From Oerskovia jenensis (lineage in GTDB: Bacteria; Actinomycetota; Actinomycetes; Actinomycetales; Cellulomonadaceae), in assembly GCF_016907235.1 (NCBI RefSeq), contig NZ_JAFBBO010000001.1:4340001-4404000 (forward strand): a stretch of DNA of 64,000 nt. The letters are read 5' to 3'. Positions 33,824 to 42,742 of the stretch are shown one piece after another; position 1 is the stretch's first letter, and each line of letters begins with the position of its first letter. The notes under the pieces were generated by a model. It did not search any database, was not told the origin of the DNA, and worked only from the letters and a program-made list of their open reading frames with translations. A program made the translations under genes and the position numbers.

Positions 33824-33947
33824 TCGCCATGAGGCCCCCATCGACCTCCACCTCGTTCTGGACCGCGCGGAACCTCTACCTCAGTTAGCTGACGTCCCGG
33901 CCTCGAGCATGCTCGGCGCCGACAGGTCGCACGGCTTCGAGGGAATC

Positions 33948-34721
33948 TCAGGCGACGACGAGCTCCAGTGTCGACGCGCCACGCGCCCCGGGCAGCAGCG
34001 TCGCGTCGAGCAGCGCGGTCCCGACGAGCTCGTACGCGGCCTTGAGCAGCTCCTCGGCCGTGTGCACGGGCTCGGCACAGGTCAGCAGGTGACCCGTGAG
34101 TACCCCGCGCGTGTGCTTGGCGTTGTGCGACACGACGCTGCGCTTGCCGTCGAGCTCGCGCAGCACGCGCACGGCGACATGCTCGGCCCCGGCGGGGACC
34201 TTCCACGCGGCCGCGTAGGGCGCAGAACGACAGTCGATCACGACGTCACCGGTCGCCCGCGGGTCCAGGGCCGCGGCGAGGTGCGGCCGCCACGACGGGG
34301 CCAGAGCCCCGAGCGGCGGAAGCTTGGTGCCCATCGACAACCGGTAGGCGGGGATGCGGTCGGCGGGGGAGACCGCGCCCCACAGCGCCGACACGATCCG
34401 CACCGAGTCCTCGGCCCGCGCGGCAGCAGCGGGCGGCAGGTCGGCCAGGCCGGCGGCCGCGTACAGCACCCCGCTGTAGATCTCCGCGGCGGGGGCCGTC
34501 GGTGCCGTGGCCAGCGACACGTTGCGCGCCACCTCGTCGGCGAGCCCCGCGCTCACGCCCAGCACATCGAGCGCGTCGCGCCGCCTGCTCGCGGCGACGA
34601 GCGCCGTGAGCACGGCCTTGCGCTGCCGGGTGAGCGACGGCGAGCTGAGGGAGGCGAGGTCGAGGGGAGCGCCGTCGTCGGGCACGGACTTTCCCTCGGA
34701 GGGCGGCAGGAGCAGGAGCAC
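33948..34721 (-). CDS. yaaA: Peroxide stress protein YaaA
   Basis: 257-residue YaaA/DUF328 protein. In E. coli this family limits free iron and oxidative DNA damage. It begins LLLLPPSEGKS (family hallmark) and contains PAYRLSMGTKLPPLG, VIDCRSAPYAAAW and SVVSHNAKHTRGVL. GTG at 34721 is the start; no clear Shine-Dalgarno. Confidence 0.9.
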   Translation of the reverse strand: MLLLLPPSEGKSVPDDGAPLDLASLSSPSLTRQRKAVLTALVAASRRRDALDVLGVSAGLADEVARNVSLATAPTAPAAEIYSGVLYAAAGLADLPPAAAARAEDSVRIVSALWGAVSPADRIPAYRLSMGTKLPPLGALAPSWRPHLAAALDPRATGDVVIDCRSAPYAAAWKVPAGAEHVAVRVLRELDGKRSVVSHNAKHTRGVLTGHLLTCAEPVHTAEELLKAAYELVGTALLDATLLPGARGASTLELVVA

Positions 34722-34821
34722 ACCGCCACTCTAGGGCGGTCCCGACGTGCGCCCGCCCGCCACCGGCGTGGCGATGGTCACCCGTGGCGAACGCGAGGCC
34801 AGGGGCACTAGGTTGAGCCGC

Positions 34822-35208
34822 ATGGTCCAGGTCAAGATCTACGGCACCCGCACGGTCTGGGAGATGAAGCGCGAGGACATCTCCGACGCGATCCACCGGG
34901 CGGTCGTCGGCGCCTGGGGGCTCCCGAAGGACAAGCGGTTCCACCGCTTCCTCCTCATGGAGGACGGCGACCTGGTCGCACCGGCGCGCAGTGACGCGTA
35001 CCTCGTGATCGAGGTCGTGTGCTTCACCGGGCGCTCGCGCGAGGCCAAGCGGGCGCTCATCGCCGCGATGTTCGACGACGTCGCGCCCTTCCTGGGACTG
35101 GCGGCGGACGACCTCGAGGTCGTCATCCTGGAGAGCCCGCCCGAGAGCTGGGGCATCCGCGGCAAGAGCGGCGACGAGCTCGCGCTGGGCTACCGCGTGG
35201 ACGTGTAG
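34822..35208 (+). CDS. Tautomerase superfamily protein lacking Pro1
   Basis: 128-residue protein like Tautomerase_2 members: KIYGTRTVWEMKREDISDAI, AWGLPKDKRFHRFLLM, YLVIEVVCFTGRS, RALIAAMFDDVAPFLGL and ILESPPESWGIRGKSGDELA. Active tautomerases use an N-terminal Pro exposed after Met removal; this protein starts Met-Val-Gln, so the catalytic Pro is missing. A different start giving Pro1 is not available nearby. It ends just before the RNase P RNA gene. Confidence 0.8.
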   Translation: MVQVKIYGTRTVWEMKREDISDAIHRAVVGAWGLPKDKRFHRFLLMEDGDLVAPARSDAYLVIEVVCFTGRSREAKRALIAAMFDDVAPFLGLAADDLEVVILESPPESWGIRGKSGDELALGYRVDV

Positions 35209-35217
35209 GCTGCGGGA

Positions 35218-35627
35218 GCGGATGAGTCGGTCAGGCGGCCGCGTCGGCGCCCTCGTGGCGTCGCCGAGGAACGTCCGGGCTCCACAGGGCAAGGTGGTGG
35301 GTAACGCCCACCCGGGGTGACCCGCGGGACAGTGCCACAGAGAACAGACCGCCTCCCACGGCTCCGGCCGTGGGCGGTAAGGGTGAAACGGTGGTGTAAG
35401 AGACCACCAGCGGGCCAGGTGACTGGTCCGGCTAGGTAAACCCCACCTGGAGCAAGGTCAGACAGACTGTGTTGGAGGGCGGCCCGCCCGATTCTCTGGT
35501 GAGAAGCACAGTCGGGTAGACCGCTGGAGGCGTGCGGCAACGTACGTCGTAGATGGATGGCCGTCACCCGTGCGGGGGCAACCGCGCGCGGGGACAGAAC
35601 CCGGCGTACCGACCGACTCATCCGCCC
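35218..35627 (+). ncRNA. rnpB: RNase P RNA, bacterial type A
   Basis: Catalytic RNA that matures tRNA 5' ends. The ends pair (GCGGATGAGTCGGTC with GACCGACTCATCCGC). Conserved core elements are present: GAGGAACGTCCGGGCTCCACAGGGCA near 35266, GGGTGACCCGCGGGACAGTGCCACAGAGA, GGTAAGGGTGAAACGGTGG, GGTAAACCCCACC, AGCAAGG, and the 3' GGGGACAGAACCCGGCGTACCG. No protein is encoded here. Confidence 0.95.
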
Positions 35628-35710
35628 TCACCTCCGACCCGGCGTCGCCGGAGCCCCCTTGCGCACGCGCGCCCCTGTCGCCCTCCGCGCCCCCTGCGTA
35701 GGCTGGCGGG

Positions 35711-36172
35711 ATGAGGATCGTCGAGTGCTTGGCCCCCCTCGTGGGGCAGTGGCAGGGCGTCCATCGGCAGCGCCTCCTCCCGACCGACGAGTTCGTCGCG
35801 TCGGCCGCGACCGCGTCGGTCACGGTCACGGCGCGCGAGTACGTCTCGCTCGCGTACACGTGGTCCGACGGCGACGCGCCCCAGGAGGGGCTGCTCCTCC
35901 TGAGCGGCGGCTCGGGCGAGGAGGGGGTGTCGGCGGTGTGGCTCGACTCGTGGCACGCGTCTCCCGCATGGATGCTCTTCAGTGGGACGGTGGGGGACGA
36001 CGCCGTCGTGCGACTCACGGGGAGCTACGCGGCCCCGGAAGGCCCCGACTGGGGCTGGCAGATCTTCGTCGCGCCGGTCGAGGGCGGCGGCGGGCGCATG
36101 ACCATGCTCAACCTGGTGCCGGGCGAGGCCGCGTACGAGGCCGTCGAGGCCGTCTACGACCACCGGGTCTGA
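35711..36172 (+). CDS. DUF1579-like protein
   Basis: 153-residue beta-rich protein beginning LAPLVGQWQGVHRQR, with SLAYTWSDGDAPQEGLLLLS, VSAVWLDSWHASPAWMLFSG and WGWQIFVAPVEGGG, resembling DUF1579-type lipocalin-like proteins. No signal or membrane segment. Function unknown; it stands alone downstream of rnpB. Confidence 0.7.
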   Translation: MRIVECLAPLVGQWQGVHRQRLLPTDEFVASAATASVTVTAREYVSLAYTWSDGDAPQEGLLLLSGGSGEEGVSAVWLDSWHASPAWMLFSGTVGDDAVVRLTGSYAAPEGPDWGWQIFVAPVEGGGGRMTMLNLVPGEAAYEAVEAVYDHRV

Positions 36173-36244
36173 ACGCCGCGACGCTCCCGCCGGCCGGCCC
36201 CGCACAGCCCGGACCGGCACGCCCGCGGACCTGAGCGGGGACGG

Positions 36245-36817
36245 CTACTCGTCGCCCGCCCGCGCCCGCCGCATCAGCTCGAGCGGCAGCGCGACCCACA
36301 GGAGCGCGAACAGCACGAGCGCGCCGATCGCCGCGGCGAGCGCGGCCGCGGGCCCCACGACGACGTCGAAGATCAGCAGGACCGTCCCCGTGACGACGAG
36401 CGCGAGGACGACGAGCCCTACCCGGGCCAACCGGTCGGCCGACGTCACGAGCCGTGACTTGAGGTGCTTGCGGAACAGCATGCGGTGCAACGACACGGGG
36501 GCCACGAGCAGCCCGGTCGCGATCACCGAGAGCACCACGAGGCACAGGTAGACGTTGCGCTGCGCTGTGTCGAGCTCGGCGAACCGTTGCTGGAACGGCA
36601 GGGTGAGCAGGAACCCGGTGAGGATCTGCACGCCCATCTGCGTGACGCGCAGCTCCTGGAGGAGCTCGGCCCAGTTCCGGTCGGCCCGCTCGTCGTCGGT
36701 CTCGTCCCGCGAGTCGCGGAGGAGCCCGTCTCGCGCACCGTCGGGCTGCCCGGTGCCGGCCCTGTCGCCCGAGGCGCTCGATCCCGCGGGGCCGCCGGCG
36801 TCGGCCCCTCTGTTCAT
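36245..36817 (-). CDS. DUF6328-like membrane protein
   Basis: 190-residue protein with an acidic, low-complexity N-terminus (about 1-45) and four hydrophobic segments. The stretch LLQELRVTQMGVQILTGFLL and LPFQQRFAELDTAQRNVYLC are characteristic of the DUF6328 family; APVSLHRMLFRKHLKSRLV lies between segments 2 and 3. Function unknown. ATG 36817 follows the end of the SAP/Rho_N-like gene by 13 nt, so they may be cotranscribed. Confidence 0.75.
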   Translation of the reverse strand: MNRGADAGGPAGSSASGDRAGTGQPDGARDGLLRDSRDETDDERADRNWAELLQELRVTQMGVQILTGFLLTLPFQQRFAELDTAQRNVYLCLVVLSVIATGLLVAPVSLHRMLFRKHLKSRLVTSADRLARVGLVVLALVVTGTVLLIFDVVVGPAAALAAAIGALVLFALLWVALPLELMRRARAGDE

Positions 36818-36830
36818 CCGGCCGCCCCGC

Positions 36831-37100
36831 TCAGTGGTTCCGCAGTGCGGTGATGAGCTCGCCCTTGCGCATGGTCGAGCGTCCTTCGATGCCGACCTCC
36901 CGGGCACGCACCCGCAGGTCGTCGAGGCTCCACTCCTCGTACGCGGGGGACGACCCACCCTTGGCGCCGACCTCGCTCCGTGAGGACGCTGCGGCCGCGT
37001 TCGCGATCCGTGCGGACTTCTCCTTCGAGTTCCCCTCGTCGCGCAGGGTCTCGTACAGGTCCTTGTCCTTGATGGACGGGCCAGGGTCGCGCCGGGGCAT
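36831..37100 (-). CDS. Small DUF7218/Rho N-terminal-like protein
   Basis: 89-residue basic protein. The N-terminal half (SIKDKDLYETLRDEGNSKEK, SARIANAAA) resembles DUF7218; the C-terminal half (WSLDDLRVRAREVGIEGRST, MRKGELITALRNH) is a Rho_N/SAP-like nucleic-acid-binding motif. GAGAGGTGAC precedes the ATG at 37100. Similar proteins are often stress-linked; the role here is not known. Confidence 0.75.
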   Translation of the reverse strand: MPRRDPGPSIKDKDLYETLRDEGNSKEKSARIANAAAASSRSEVGAKGGSSPAYEEWSLDDLRVRAREVGIEGRSTMRKGELITALRNH

Positions 37101-37371
37101 GGGGGTCACCTCTCGGGTCGGGTCTCTGCAGGTCGTCCGACCGTACGACGGCGTCGCGCCACTCGCGCGAGAAAGTGCACTCAGGTGGTGCAGACCCGGT
37201 CGAAGCACCACGAGCACGAGGAGGTTTCGCCCGAAAACGCACCTGATGGGTACTCCAGGTAAAGCAATCCCCAGAATGCTGTCATGCGGGCGCCTGTCGG
37301 GGGTACTCTGGCTCTGTTGGCGGCGCTCCAGTTCTCAGGCGCCGAGAACACGACGAGCGGGGGCTCACGTC

Positions 37372-37752
37372 ATGATCGCGAGCAAGACGACGACAACGAC
37401 CGGCGGGATCACGCTCTTCGAGCAGCCCGACACGAGCGTGGTGGACATGTGGGGCGAGATCGACGTCGCCCTGCGCAGCGAGGCGAGCGCGGCTCTGGCC
37501 AACGCCCTCGATCGGGACGTTCCCGTCGTGATCGACACCTCGAAGGTGACGTTCATGGACTCGACGGGGATCGCTTTCCTTGTGCAGTTCTACACGATCG
37601 GCAGCGAGGAAGGGCTTCAGGTCAGCCTGCGCAACCCGCCGACGGTCGTCACCGACGTCCTGGAGATGCTGGGCGTGATCGACATCTTCCCGGCTGTGGC
37701 GAACCACCATCTCGAGCACCCGGTCGAGGACCGGCACCACTCCGCGGTCTAG
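37372..37752 (+). CDS. STAS-domain anti-sigma factor antagonist
   Basis: 126-residue single STAS-domain protein: VVDMWGEIDVALRSEASAAL, VVIDTSKVTFMDSTGIAFLV (the Ser in MDSTG is the usual phosphorylation site) and LGVIDIFPAVANHHLEHP. Such proteins release a sigma factor by binding its anti-sigma kinase; no kinase is encoded nearby. Two GGGTACTC motifs at about 37250 and 37300 resemble the -10 of SigB/SigF-type promoters, but no good -35 partner is seen. Confidence 0.85.
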   Translation: MIASKTTTTTGGITLFEQPDTSVVDMWGEIDVALRSEASAALANALDRDVPVVIDTSKVTFMDSTGIAFLVQFYTIGSEEGLQVSLRNPPTVVTDVLEMLGVIDIFPAVANHHLEHPVEDRHHSAV

Positions 37753-37783
37753 CCGGAGCGCGAGCCGGTCCGACCCGCCGCGA

Positions 37784-37827
37784 CGCGGCGAGCCGGACCA
37801 GCAGGCGCGGCGAGCCGGACCAGCAGA
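37784..37827. repeat. Two tandem copies of a 22-bp repeat
   Basis: CGCGGCGAGCCGGACCAGCA followed by two bases is repeated with a 22-bp period in the gap between the convergent STAS and ppgK genes, and a partial third copy follows (CGCGATGAGTCGG). It has no visible hairpin. Confidence 0.75.
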
Positions 37828-37854
37828 CGCGATGAGTCGGCCCGGCCCGGACTG

Positions 37855-38634
37855 CTACGCGAGCCCTGCCCCTTCGGCGGCCAGCGCCGCGGCCCCGACG
37901 ATCCCGGCCGCGTTGCGCAGCTTCGCGGGGACGATCGGCGCCTTGAGGTCGAGCAGCGGCAGGAAGTTCTCGTGGTGCTTGGAGATGCCGCCGCCGACCA
38001 CGATGAGGTCGGGCGAGAACAACATCTCGACGACGTCGAAGTAGCGCTGGAGCCGCGCGGCCCACTCCTCCCAGGAGAGGTCCTCACGGCTGCGCGCCGA
38101 CTCCGCGGCGCGGGACTCGGCGTCGAACCCGTCGATCTCGAGGTGACCCAGCTCGGTGTTGGGCACCAGGACGCCGTCGACGACGAGCGCGCTGCCGATG
38201 CCCGTGCCGAGCGTCGCGAGCAGCACGGTGCCGCGGGCGTCCTTCGCGGCGCCGTAGCGGACCTCGCCGATCCCGGCGGCGTCGGCGTCGTTGACGGCGA
38301 CGACGTGCCGGCCGGTCTCCTTCTTGATGAGGGCGGGCAGGTCGACGCCCTTCCAGGACTTGTCGAGGTTCGCGATGAACCCGATCACGCCGTGGCGGAT
38401 GGGGCCGGGGAACGCGACGCCGATGGGGACGTCGTGCGGGAGGTCGTACTCGTCGACGAGCTCCGCGATGACCTTGGCGACGGCCTCGGGGGTCGAGGGC
38501 TGCGGCGTCGGGATGCGGTGGCGCTCCTGGGCGAACTCGCCCGTCGAGAGGTCGACGGGAGCGCCCTTGATGCCGCTGCCGCCGACGTCGATCCCGAAGG
38601 CGAGGCCGTGGTGGTGGTGTGAGTGCTTGCTCAT
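37855..38634 (-). CDS. ppgK: Polyphosphate glucokinase
   Basis: 259-residue ROK-family kinase phosphorylating glucose with polyphosphate or ATP. Phosphate-binding [15 protein letters not shown] at the start, [17 protein letters not shown] (catalytic Asp) and [28 protein letters not shown] is a glucose-binding segment typical of PpgK. An early His run (KHSHHHH) is natural here. The ATG overlaps the map stop (ATGA), so the two genes are coupled. Confidence 0.93.
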   Translation of the reverse strand: MSKHSHHHHGLAFGIDVGGSGIKGAPVDLSTGEFAQERHRIPTPQPSTPEAVAKVIAELVDEYDLPHDVPIGVAFPGPIRHGVIGFIANLDKSWKGVDLPALIKKETGRHVVAVNDADAAGIGEVRYGAAKDARGTVLLATLGTGIGSALVVDGVLVPNTELGHLEIDGFDAESRAAESARSREDLSWEEWAARLQRYFDVVEMLFSPDLIVVGGGISKHHENFLPLLDLKAPIVPAKLRNAAGIVGAAALAAEGAGLA

Positions 38635-39512
38635 GGCAGGGTCAGGATCTCCGCTCCGTCTTCGGTGACGACCAGGGTGTGCTCGAACTGGGCGGTCAGT
38701 GACCGGTCCGCGGTGACTACGGTCCACCCGTCGTCCCACATCTGCCACTCGGGGCCGCCCAGCGTCAGCATGGGTTCGATGGTGAAGACCATCCCTGGTT
38801 CGATGAGGGTGTCGTGGTCGGGGGCCGCGTCGTAGTGCGGGATCACGAGGCCCGAGTGGAAGGCCTCCCCGACGCCGTGGCCCGTGTACTCGCGCACCAC
38901 GCCGTACCCGTGGCGGTGCGCGTACTTCTCGATGACGCGGCCCAGGACGTTGACCTCGCGCCCGGGGCGCACGGCCTTGATGGCCCGGTCGAGGGACTCG
39001 CGTGTGCGCTGGACGAGCAGCGCGGCCTCCTCGCTGATCTCGCCGACCGCGAAGGTCGCGTTGTTGTCGCCGTGGACGCCGCCGATGTACGCGGTGATGT
39101 CGACGTTGACGATGTCCCCCTCGACCATCTCGGTCGAGTCGGGGATGCCGTGGCACACGACCTCGTTGAGGGACGTGCACAGGGACTTGGGGAACCCGCG
39201 GTAGCCGAGCGTCGAGGGGTAGGCGCCGTGGTCCAGGAGGAACTCGTGCCCGATGCGGTCGAGCTCGTCGGTGGTCACCCCGGGGGCGACGTGCATCCCG
39301 ACCTCGGCGAGGGCCTGGGCAGCGATGCGGCTCGCGACGCGGATCCGTTCGATGGTCTCGGGGTCCACGACGTCGTCGCCCGTGAAGGGCAGCGGGCCGG
39401 GCTGCCCGACGTACTCGGGCCGCGCGATCGAGCGCGGCACGGCGCGTGGCGGTGAGACCGTCCCGGGGACCAGAGGTCCGCGCGGGGCGGTCAGGACGGG
39501 AGAACCGGGCAT
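38631..39512 (-). CDS. map: Methionine aminopeptidase, type I
   Basis: 293-residue enzyme removing N-terminal Met. It has an N-terminal extension (about 1-45) like mycobacterial MetAP1c, with [17 protein letters not shown]. Metal ligands are in [15 protein letters not shown] (two Asp), GHGVGEAFH (His), FTIEPML (Glu) and AQFEHTLVV (Glu). [10 protein letters not shown] carries the substrate His. Confidence 0.95.
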   Translation of the reverse strand: MPGSPVLTAPRGPLVPGTVSPPRAVPRSIARPEYVGQPGPLPFTGDDVVDPETIERIRVASRIAAQALAEVGMHVAPGVTTDELDRIGHEFLLDHGAYPSTLGYRGFPKSLCTSLNEVVCHGIPDSTEMVEGDIVNVDITAYIGGVHGDNNATFAVGEISEEAALLVQRTRESLDRAIKAVRPGREVNVLGRVIEKYAHRHGYGVVREYTGHGVGEAFHSGLVIPHYDAAPDHDTLIEPGMVFTIEPMLTLGGPEWQMWDDGWTVVTADRSLTAQFEHTLVVTEDGAEILTLP

Positions 39513-39611
39513 CGTGCCAGTCTACGGAGGTGAGCGCCGTCGAGACGTCCATCCGCTCCCCGCGCGCCCGCCGTCGCGCGCGGGGACGCGTCGGTACGGC
39601 AGGATCGTCCT

Positions 39612-39833
39612 ATGACCAAGGAACGATTCTCCGACGACGGTGACCCGGCCACCGAAGAGCAGTACTACTTCGACACCCGCACGGGAGAGGTGTCGAAGGG
39701 CCCGCAGTCGACGTGGTCGTCGCGCATGGGGCCGTACCCGACGCGGGAGGCGGCAGCCAAGGCGCTCGAGCTCGCCCGGGCTCGCTCCGAGGCGTGGGAC
39801 GAGGAGGAGCGCGAGCGCGAGCAGGACCGGTGA
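39612..39833 (+). CDS. Small conserved hydrophilic protein
   Basis: 73-residue acidic protein with EEQYYFDTRTGEVSKGPQST and MGPYPTREAAAKALELARAR, a short actinobacterial family of unknown function usually found beside map. Charged C-terminal tail; no membrane segment. It is divergent from map and followed by a strong terminator. Confidence 0.8.
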   Translation: MTKERFSDDGDPATEEQYYFDTRTGEVSKGPQSTWSSRMGPYPTREAAAKALELARARSEAWDEEEREREQDR

Positions 39834-39849
39834 CCTGCGGCCCGACGAC

Positions 39850-39889
39850 GCCACGCACCCGGGTGCACCGGTGCACCCGGGTGCGTGGC
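39850..39889. terminator. 40-nt perfect palindrome, bidirectional terminator
   Basis: GCCACGCACCCGGGTGCACC is followed directly by its exact reverse complement, between the convergent small gene and panB. Confidence 0.85.
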
Positions 39890-39906
39890 ATCATCGGGCG
39901 GGAGGG

Positions 39907-40749
39907 CTACTTCTCGAAGCTGTGCGCGGCGTCCGGGAACGTCCCGCCCTTGACCTCGGCCGCGTAGTCCTGCGCGGCGCGGCCCAGGGCGGCGCCGATC
40001 TCCGCGAAGCGCTTCGCGAAGCGAGGTGACCACTCGGTCATGCCCGCGAGGTCGGTCCAGACGAGGACCTGGCCGTCGCAGTCAGGGCCGGCGCCGATGC
40101 CGATGGTCGGGATGCGCACGATCTCGGTGACGCGCGCAGCGACCTCGACCGGGACCATCTCCAGGACGAGGGCCACGGCCCCGGCGTCCGTGACCGCGAG
40201 GGCGTCCTCGCAGAGGATCTCCGCGGCCTCGTCCCCGCGGCCCTGCACGCGCGGCCCACCGAGGATGTTCTCCGACTGGGGAGTGAACCCCAGGTGCGCG
40301 ACGACGGGGATGCCCGCGTCGGTCAGCGCACGGATCTGCGCGGCCGAGCGGCGCCCGCCCTCGAGCTTGACCGCGTGCGCGCCCGTCTCCTTCATGATGC
40401 GCACGCCCGTCGCGAGAGCCTGCTCGGGCCCGGCCTCGTACGAGCCGAACGGCAGGTCGACGATCACGAGCGCGCGACGGGCCGCCCGGGCGACGCCGCG
40501 CGCGGCGGGGATCATGTCGTCGACCGTGACGGGCAGCGTGGTCTGGTGGCCGTGCATGGTGTTCCCGATCGAGTCCCCGACGAGGAGCATGTCGATGCCC
40601 GCCTCGTCGAAGATGCGGGCGGTCACCGCGTCGTACGCGGTGAGCATCGTGAGCTTCTCGTGCCGCGCCTTGGCCTCCGCGAGGTGGTGGACGCGGAAGC
40701 GCTTGACGGGCGTGCCCGGGGTCTGGCCGGGCTGGGTGTGTGCGGACAT
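39907..40749 (-). CDS. panB: Ketopantoate hydroxymethyltransferase
   Basis: 280-residue PanB, which makes ketopantoate from ketoisovalerate and methylene-THF in pantothenate/CoA synthesis. Signatures: [40 protein letters not shown] (metal Asp), [26 protein letters not shown] and [17 protein letters not shown]. Full length. It lies 106 nt downstream of nadE on the same strand. Confidence 0.95.
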   Translation of the reverse strand: MSAHTQPGQTPGTPVKRFRVHHLAEAKARHEKLTMLTAYDAVTARIFDEAGIDMLLVGDSIGNTMHGHQTTLPVTVDDMIPAARGVARAARRALVIVDLPFGSYEAGPEQALATGVRIMKETGAHAVKLEGGRRSAAQIRALTDAGIPVVAHLGFTPQSENILGGPRVQGRGDEAAEILCEDALAVTDAGAVALVLEMVPVEVAARVTEIVRIPTIGIGAGPDCDGQVLVWTDLAGMTEWSPRFAKRFAEIGAALGRAAQDYAAEVKGGTFPDAAHSFEK

Positions 40750-40855
40750 GCTCTCGTCTCTCCAGGTCGTACGGCCCGTCGGTGGTCGGCGGGCCGGTCG
40801 TTCGGGAAGCGGATGGGTGGCAGGCGGCGGGCGCGCGCGGGCGAGCCGGTCGGGG

Positions 40856-42601
40856 CTACTCGACCGGCTCGCGCCAGCGGGACGTGACGGGCAGGCGGCG
40901 GTCGCGGCCGAAGGCCAGCGACGTGACCTTGGGGCCGAGCGGGTACTGGCGCCGCTTCCACTCGGCGCGGTCGACGAGCGTCACGACCTTGTCCACGACC
41001 TCGGGGTCGAACCCGCGCGCGAGCAGCTCGGCGCGTCCCTCGGCGTGCTCGATGTACGCGTCGAGGACCTCGTCGAGCAGGTCGTAGGGCGGCAGCGAGT
41101 CCTGGTCGGTCTGGCCGGGCCGGAGCTCTGCCGAGGGCGGCTTGGTGATCGAGGACTCGGGGATCGGGGGGAGCTCGCCCGCGTCGAGCGCGGCGTTGTT
41201 GCGCCAGCGCGCGAGGGCCCACACGCGCGACTTGTCGACGTCCTTGAGCGGGGCGTACCCGCCGATGCTGCCCGCGTCGTAGATGGTCGCGTACCCGACG
41301 GCGAGCTCGGACTTGTTGCCGGGCGCGATGACGAGGTGGCCCTCGCGGTTGGAGATCGCCATGAGGACCACGCCGCGCACGCGCGCCTGGAGGTTCTCCT
41401 CGGCGACGCCCTCGAGCGCGAGCTCGCCCTGGAACGCGTCGACCATGGGCGCGATGGGCTGCACCCGGTAGTCGGCGCCGAGCCGCTTGGCGAGGTCGGC
41501 GGCGTCGTCCTTGCTGTGGTCCGACGAGTACGTCGAGGGCATCGAGACGCCCACGACGTTCTGCCCGCCGATCGCGTCGGCCGCGATCGTCGCGGACAGC
41601 GCCGAGTCGATCCCGCCCGACAGGCCCAGGACGATCGACCGGAAGCCGTTCTTGCGCACGTACCCGGCCAGGCCCGTGACGCACGCCCGGTACACCTCCT
41701 CGTCGGGGTGCAGCGGGGGAGCGAGGCGGCCTGCGGGGTACGAGGTGGTCGTCGCCCCGGCTCCCGTCGGAGCGGAGGTCCGCTCGGGCAGGTCCCAGAC
41801 CAGCAGGTCCTCGACGAACTGCGGCGCCGAGGTGAGCACCGCGCCGTCGGGCCCGACGACGAACGACCCGCCGTCGAACACCAGGTCGTCCTGGCCGCCG
41901 ACCATGTTGACGTACGCGACCGGGGCGTCCACCTCGCGCGCCCTGCGCGCGGCGAGGTCGGTGCGGACGTGCCCCTTGCCCTCCTCGTAGGGTGAGCCGT
42001 TGAGCACGAGGAGCAGGTCGATCCCGTGCCCGGCCTCGTCGAGCCCGCCCAGCGTGGTGATCGGGCCGCCGTCCTGCCAGATGTCCTCGCAGATCACGAT
42101 GCCGACCGAGCGGCCCGCGATCTCCAGGACGAGGGGCTCGGTGCCGGGCGCGAAGATGCGGAACTCGTCGAACACGCCGTAGTTGGGCAGGTGGTGCTTG
42201 TCGTAGGACGCGACGACCTTCCCGTGCTGGATCGCGACCGCACGGTTGGTCGGGAGGTCGGCGGGCGAGCCCGACACCTCGCGCTCGGTGGCGCCCGCGC
42301 CGCGCGGGAGCGCGGTCTCGGAGGTGCCCACGGTGCCCAGGACGACCGTCACGTGGCCCAGGCCCTCGCGCTCGAGCTGGACGGCGACGTCGGCCGCCGC
42401 GTCCCAGGCCGCGCGCCGGAACGAGGCCCGCAGCGCGAGGTCCTCGATCGGGTAGCCCGTGAGGGTCATCTCGGGGAAGGCCACGAGGTCGGCGCCCTCG
42501 CCGGCCGCACGCCTGGTCCACTCGAGGATCGCCGCCGTGTTCTGGTCGATCGCTCCCACGCACGTGTCGATCTGTGCGAGGGCGATCCGGAGGTCTGCCA
42601 T
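40856..42601 (-). CDS. nadE: Glutamine-dependent NAD+ synthetase
   Basis: 581-residue fusion of a nitrilase-type glutaminase (about 1-270; Glu in [10 protein letters not shown], Lys in [11 protein letters not shown], Cys in [10 protein letters not shown]) and a synthetase (from about 300) with PP-loop [16 protein letters not shown]. It amidates deamido-NAD+ with glutamine-derived ammonia and ATP. ATG at 42601. It is divergent from glnA2, with about 140 nt between. Confidence 0.95.
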   Translation of the reverse strand: MADLRIALAQIDTCVGAIDQNTAAILEWTRRAAGEGADLVAFPEMTLTGYPIEDLALRASFRRAAWDAAADVAVQLEREGLGHVTVVLGTVGTSETALPRGAGATEREVSGSPADLPTNRAVAIQHGKVVASYDKHHLPNYGVFDEFRIFAPGTEPLVLEIAGRSVGIVICEDIWQDGGPITTLGGLDEAGHGIDLLLVLNGSPYEEGKGHVRTDLAARRAREVDAPVAYVNMVGGQDDLVFDGGSFVVGPDGAVLTSAPQFVEDLLVWDLPERTSAPTGAGATTTSYPAGRLAPPLHPDEEVYRACVTGLAGYVRKNGFRSIVLGLSGGIDSALSATIAADAIGGQNVVGVSMPSTYSSDHSKDDAADLAKRLGADYRVQPIAPMVDAFQGELALEGVAEENLQARVRGVVLMAISNREGHLVIAPGNKSELAVGYATIYDAGSIGGYAPLKDVDKSRVWALARWRNNAALDAGELPPIPESSITKPPSAELRPGQTDQDSLPPYDLLDEVLDAYIEHAEGRAELLARGFDPEVVDKVVTLVDRAEWKRRQYPLGPKVTSLAFGRDRRLPVTSRWREPVE

Positions 42602-42742
42602 GCCCGCCAGCCTATGCGAAACCGCCGGTCAGGCGCCCACCCGCACCCGACGTGGGCTTCGTCGTGGCAGGCTGGTGACACGTCGGCCGCGTCAGGACGC
42701 GACGTAACCCGCTCGTCACACTCTTCAGGCAGGATGTAGCCC

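Noticed and set aside
35190-35621. Protein-coding frames across 35218-35627
   Set aside because: The interval is RNase P RNA by its conserved core and end pairing.
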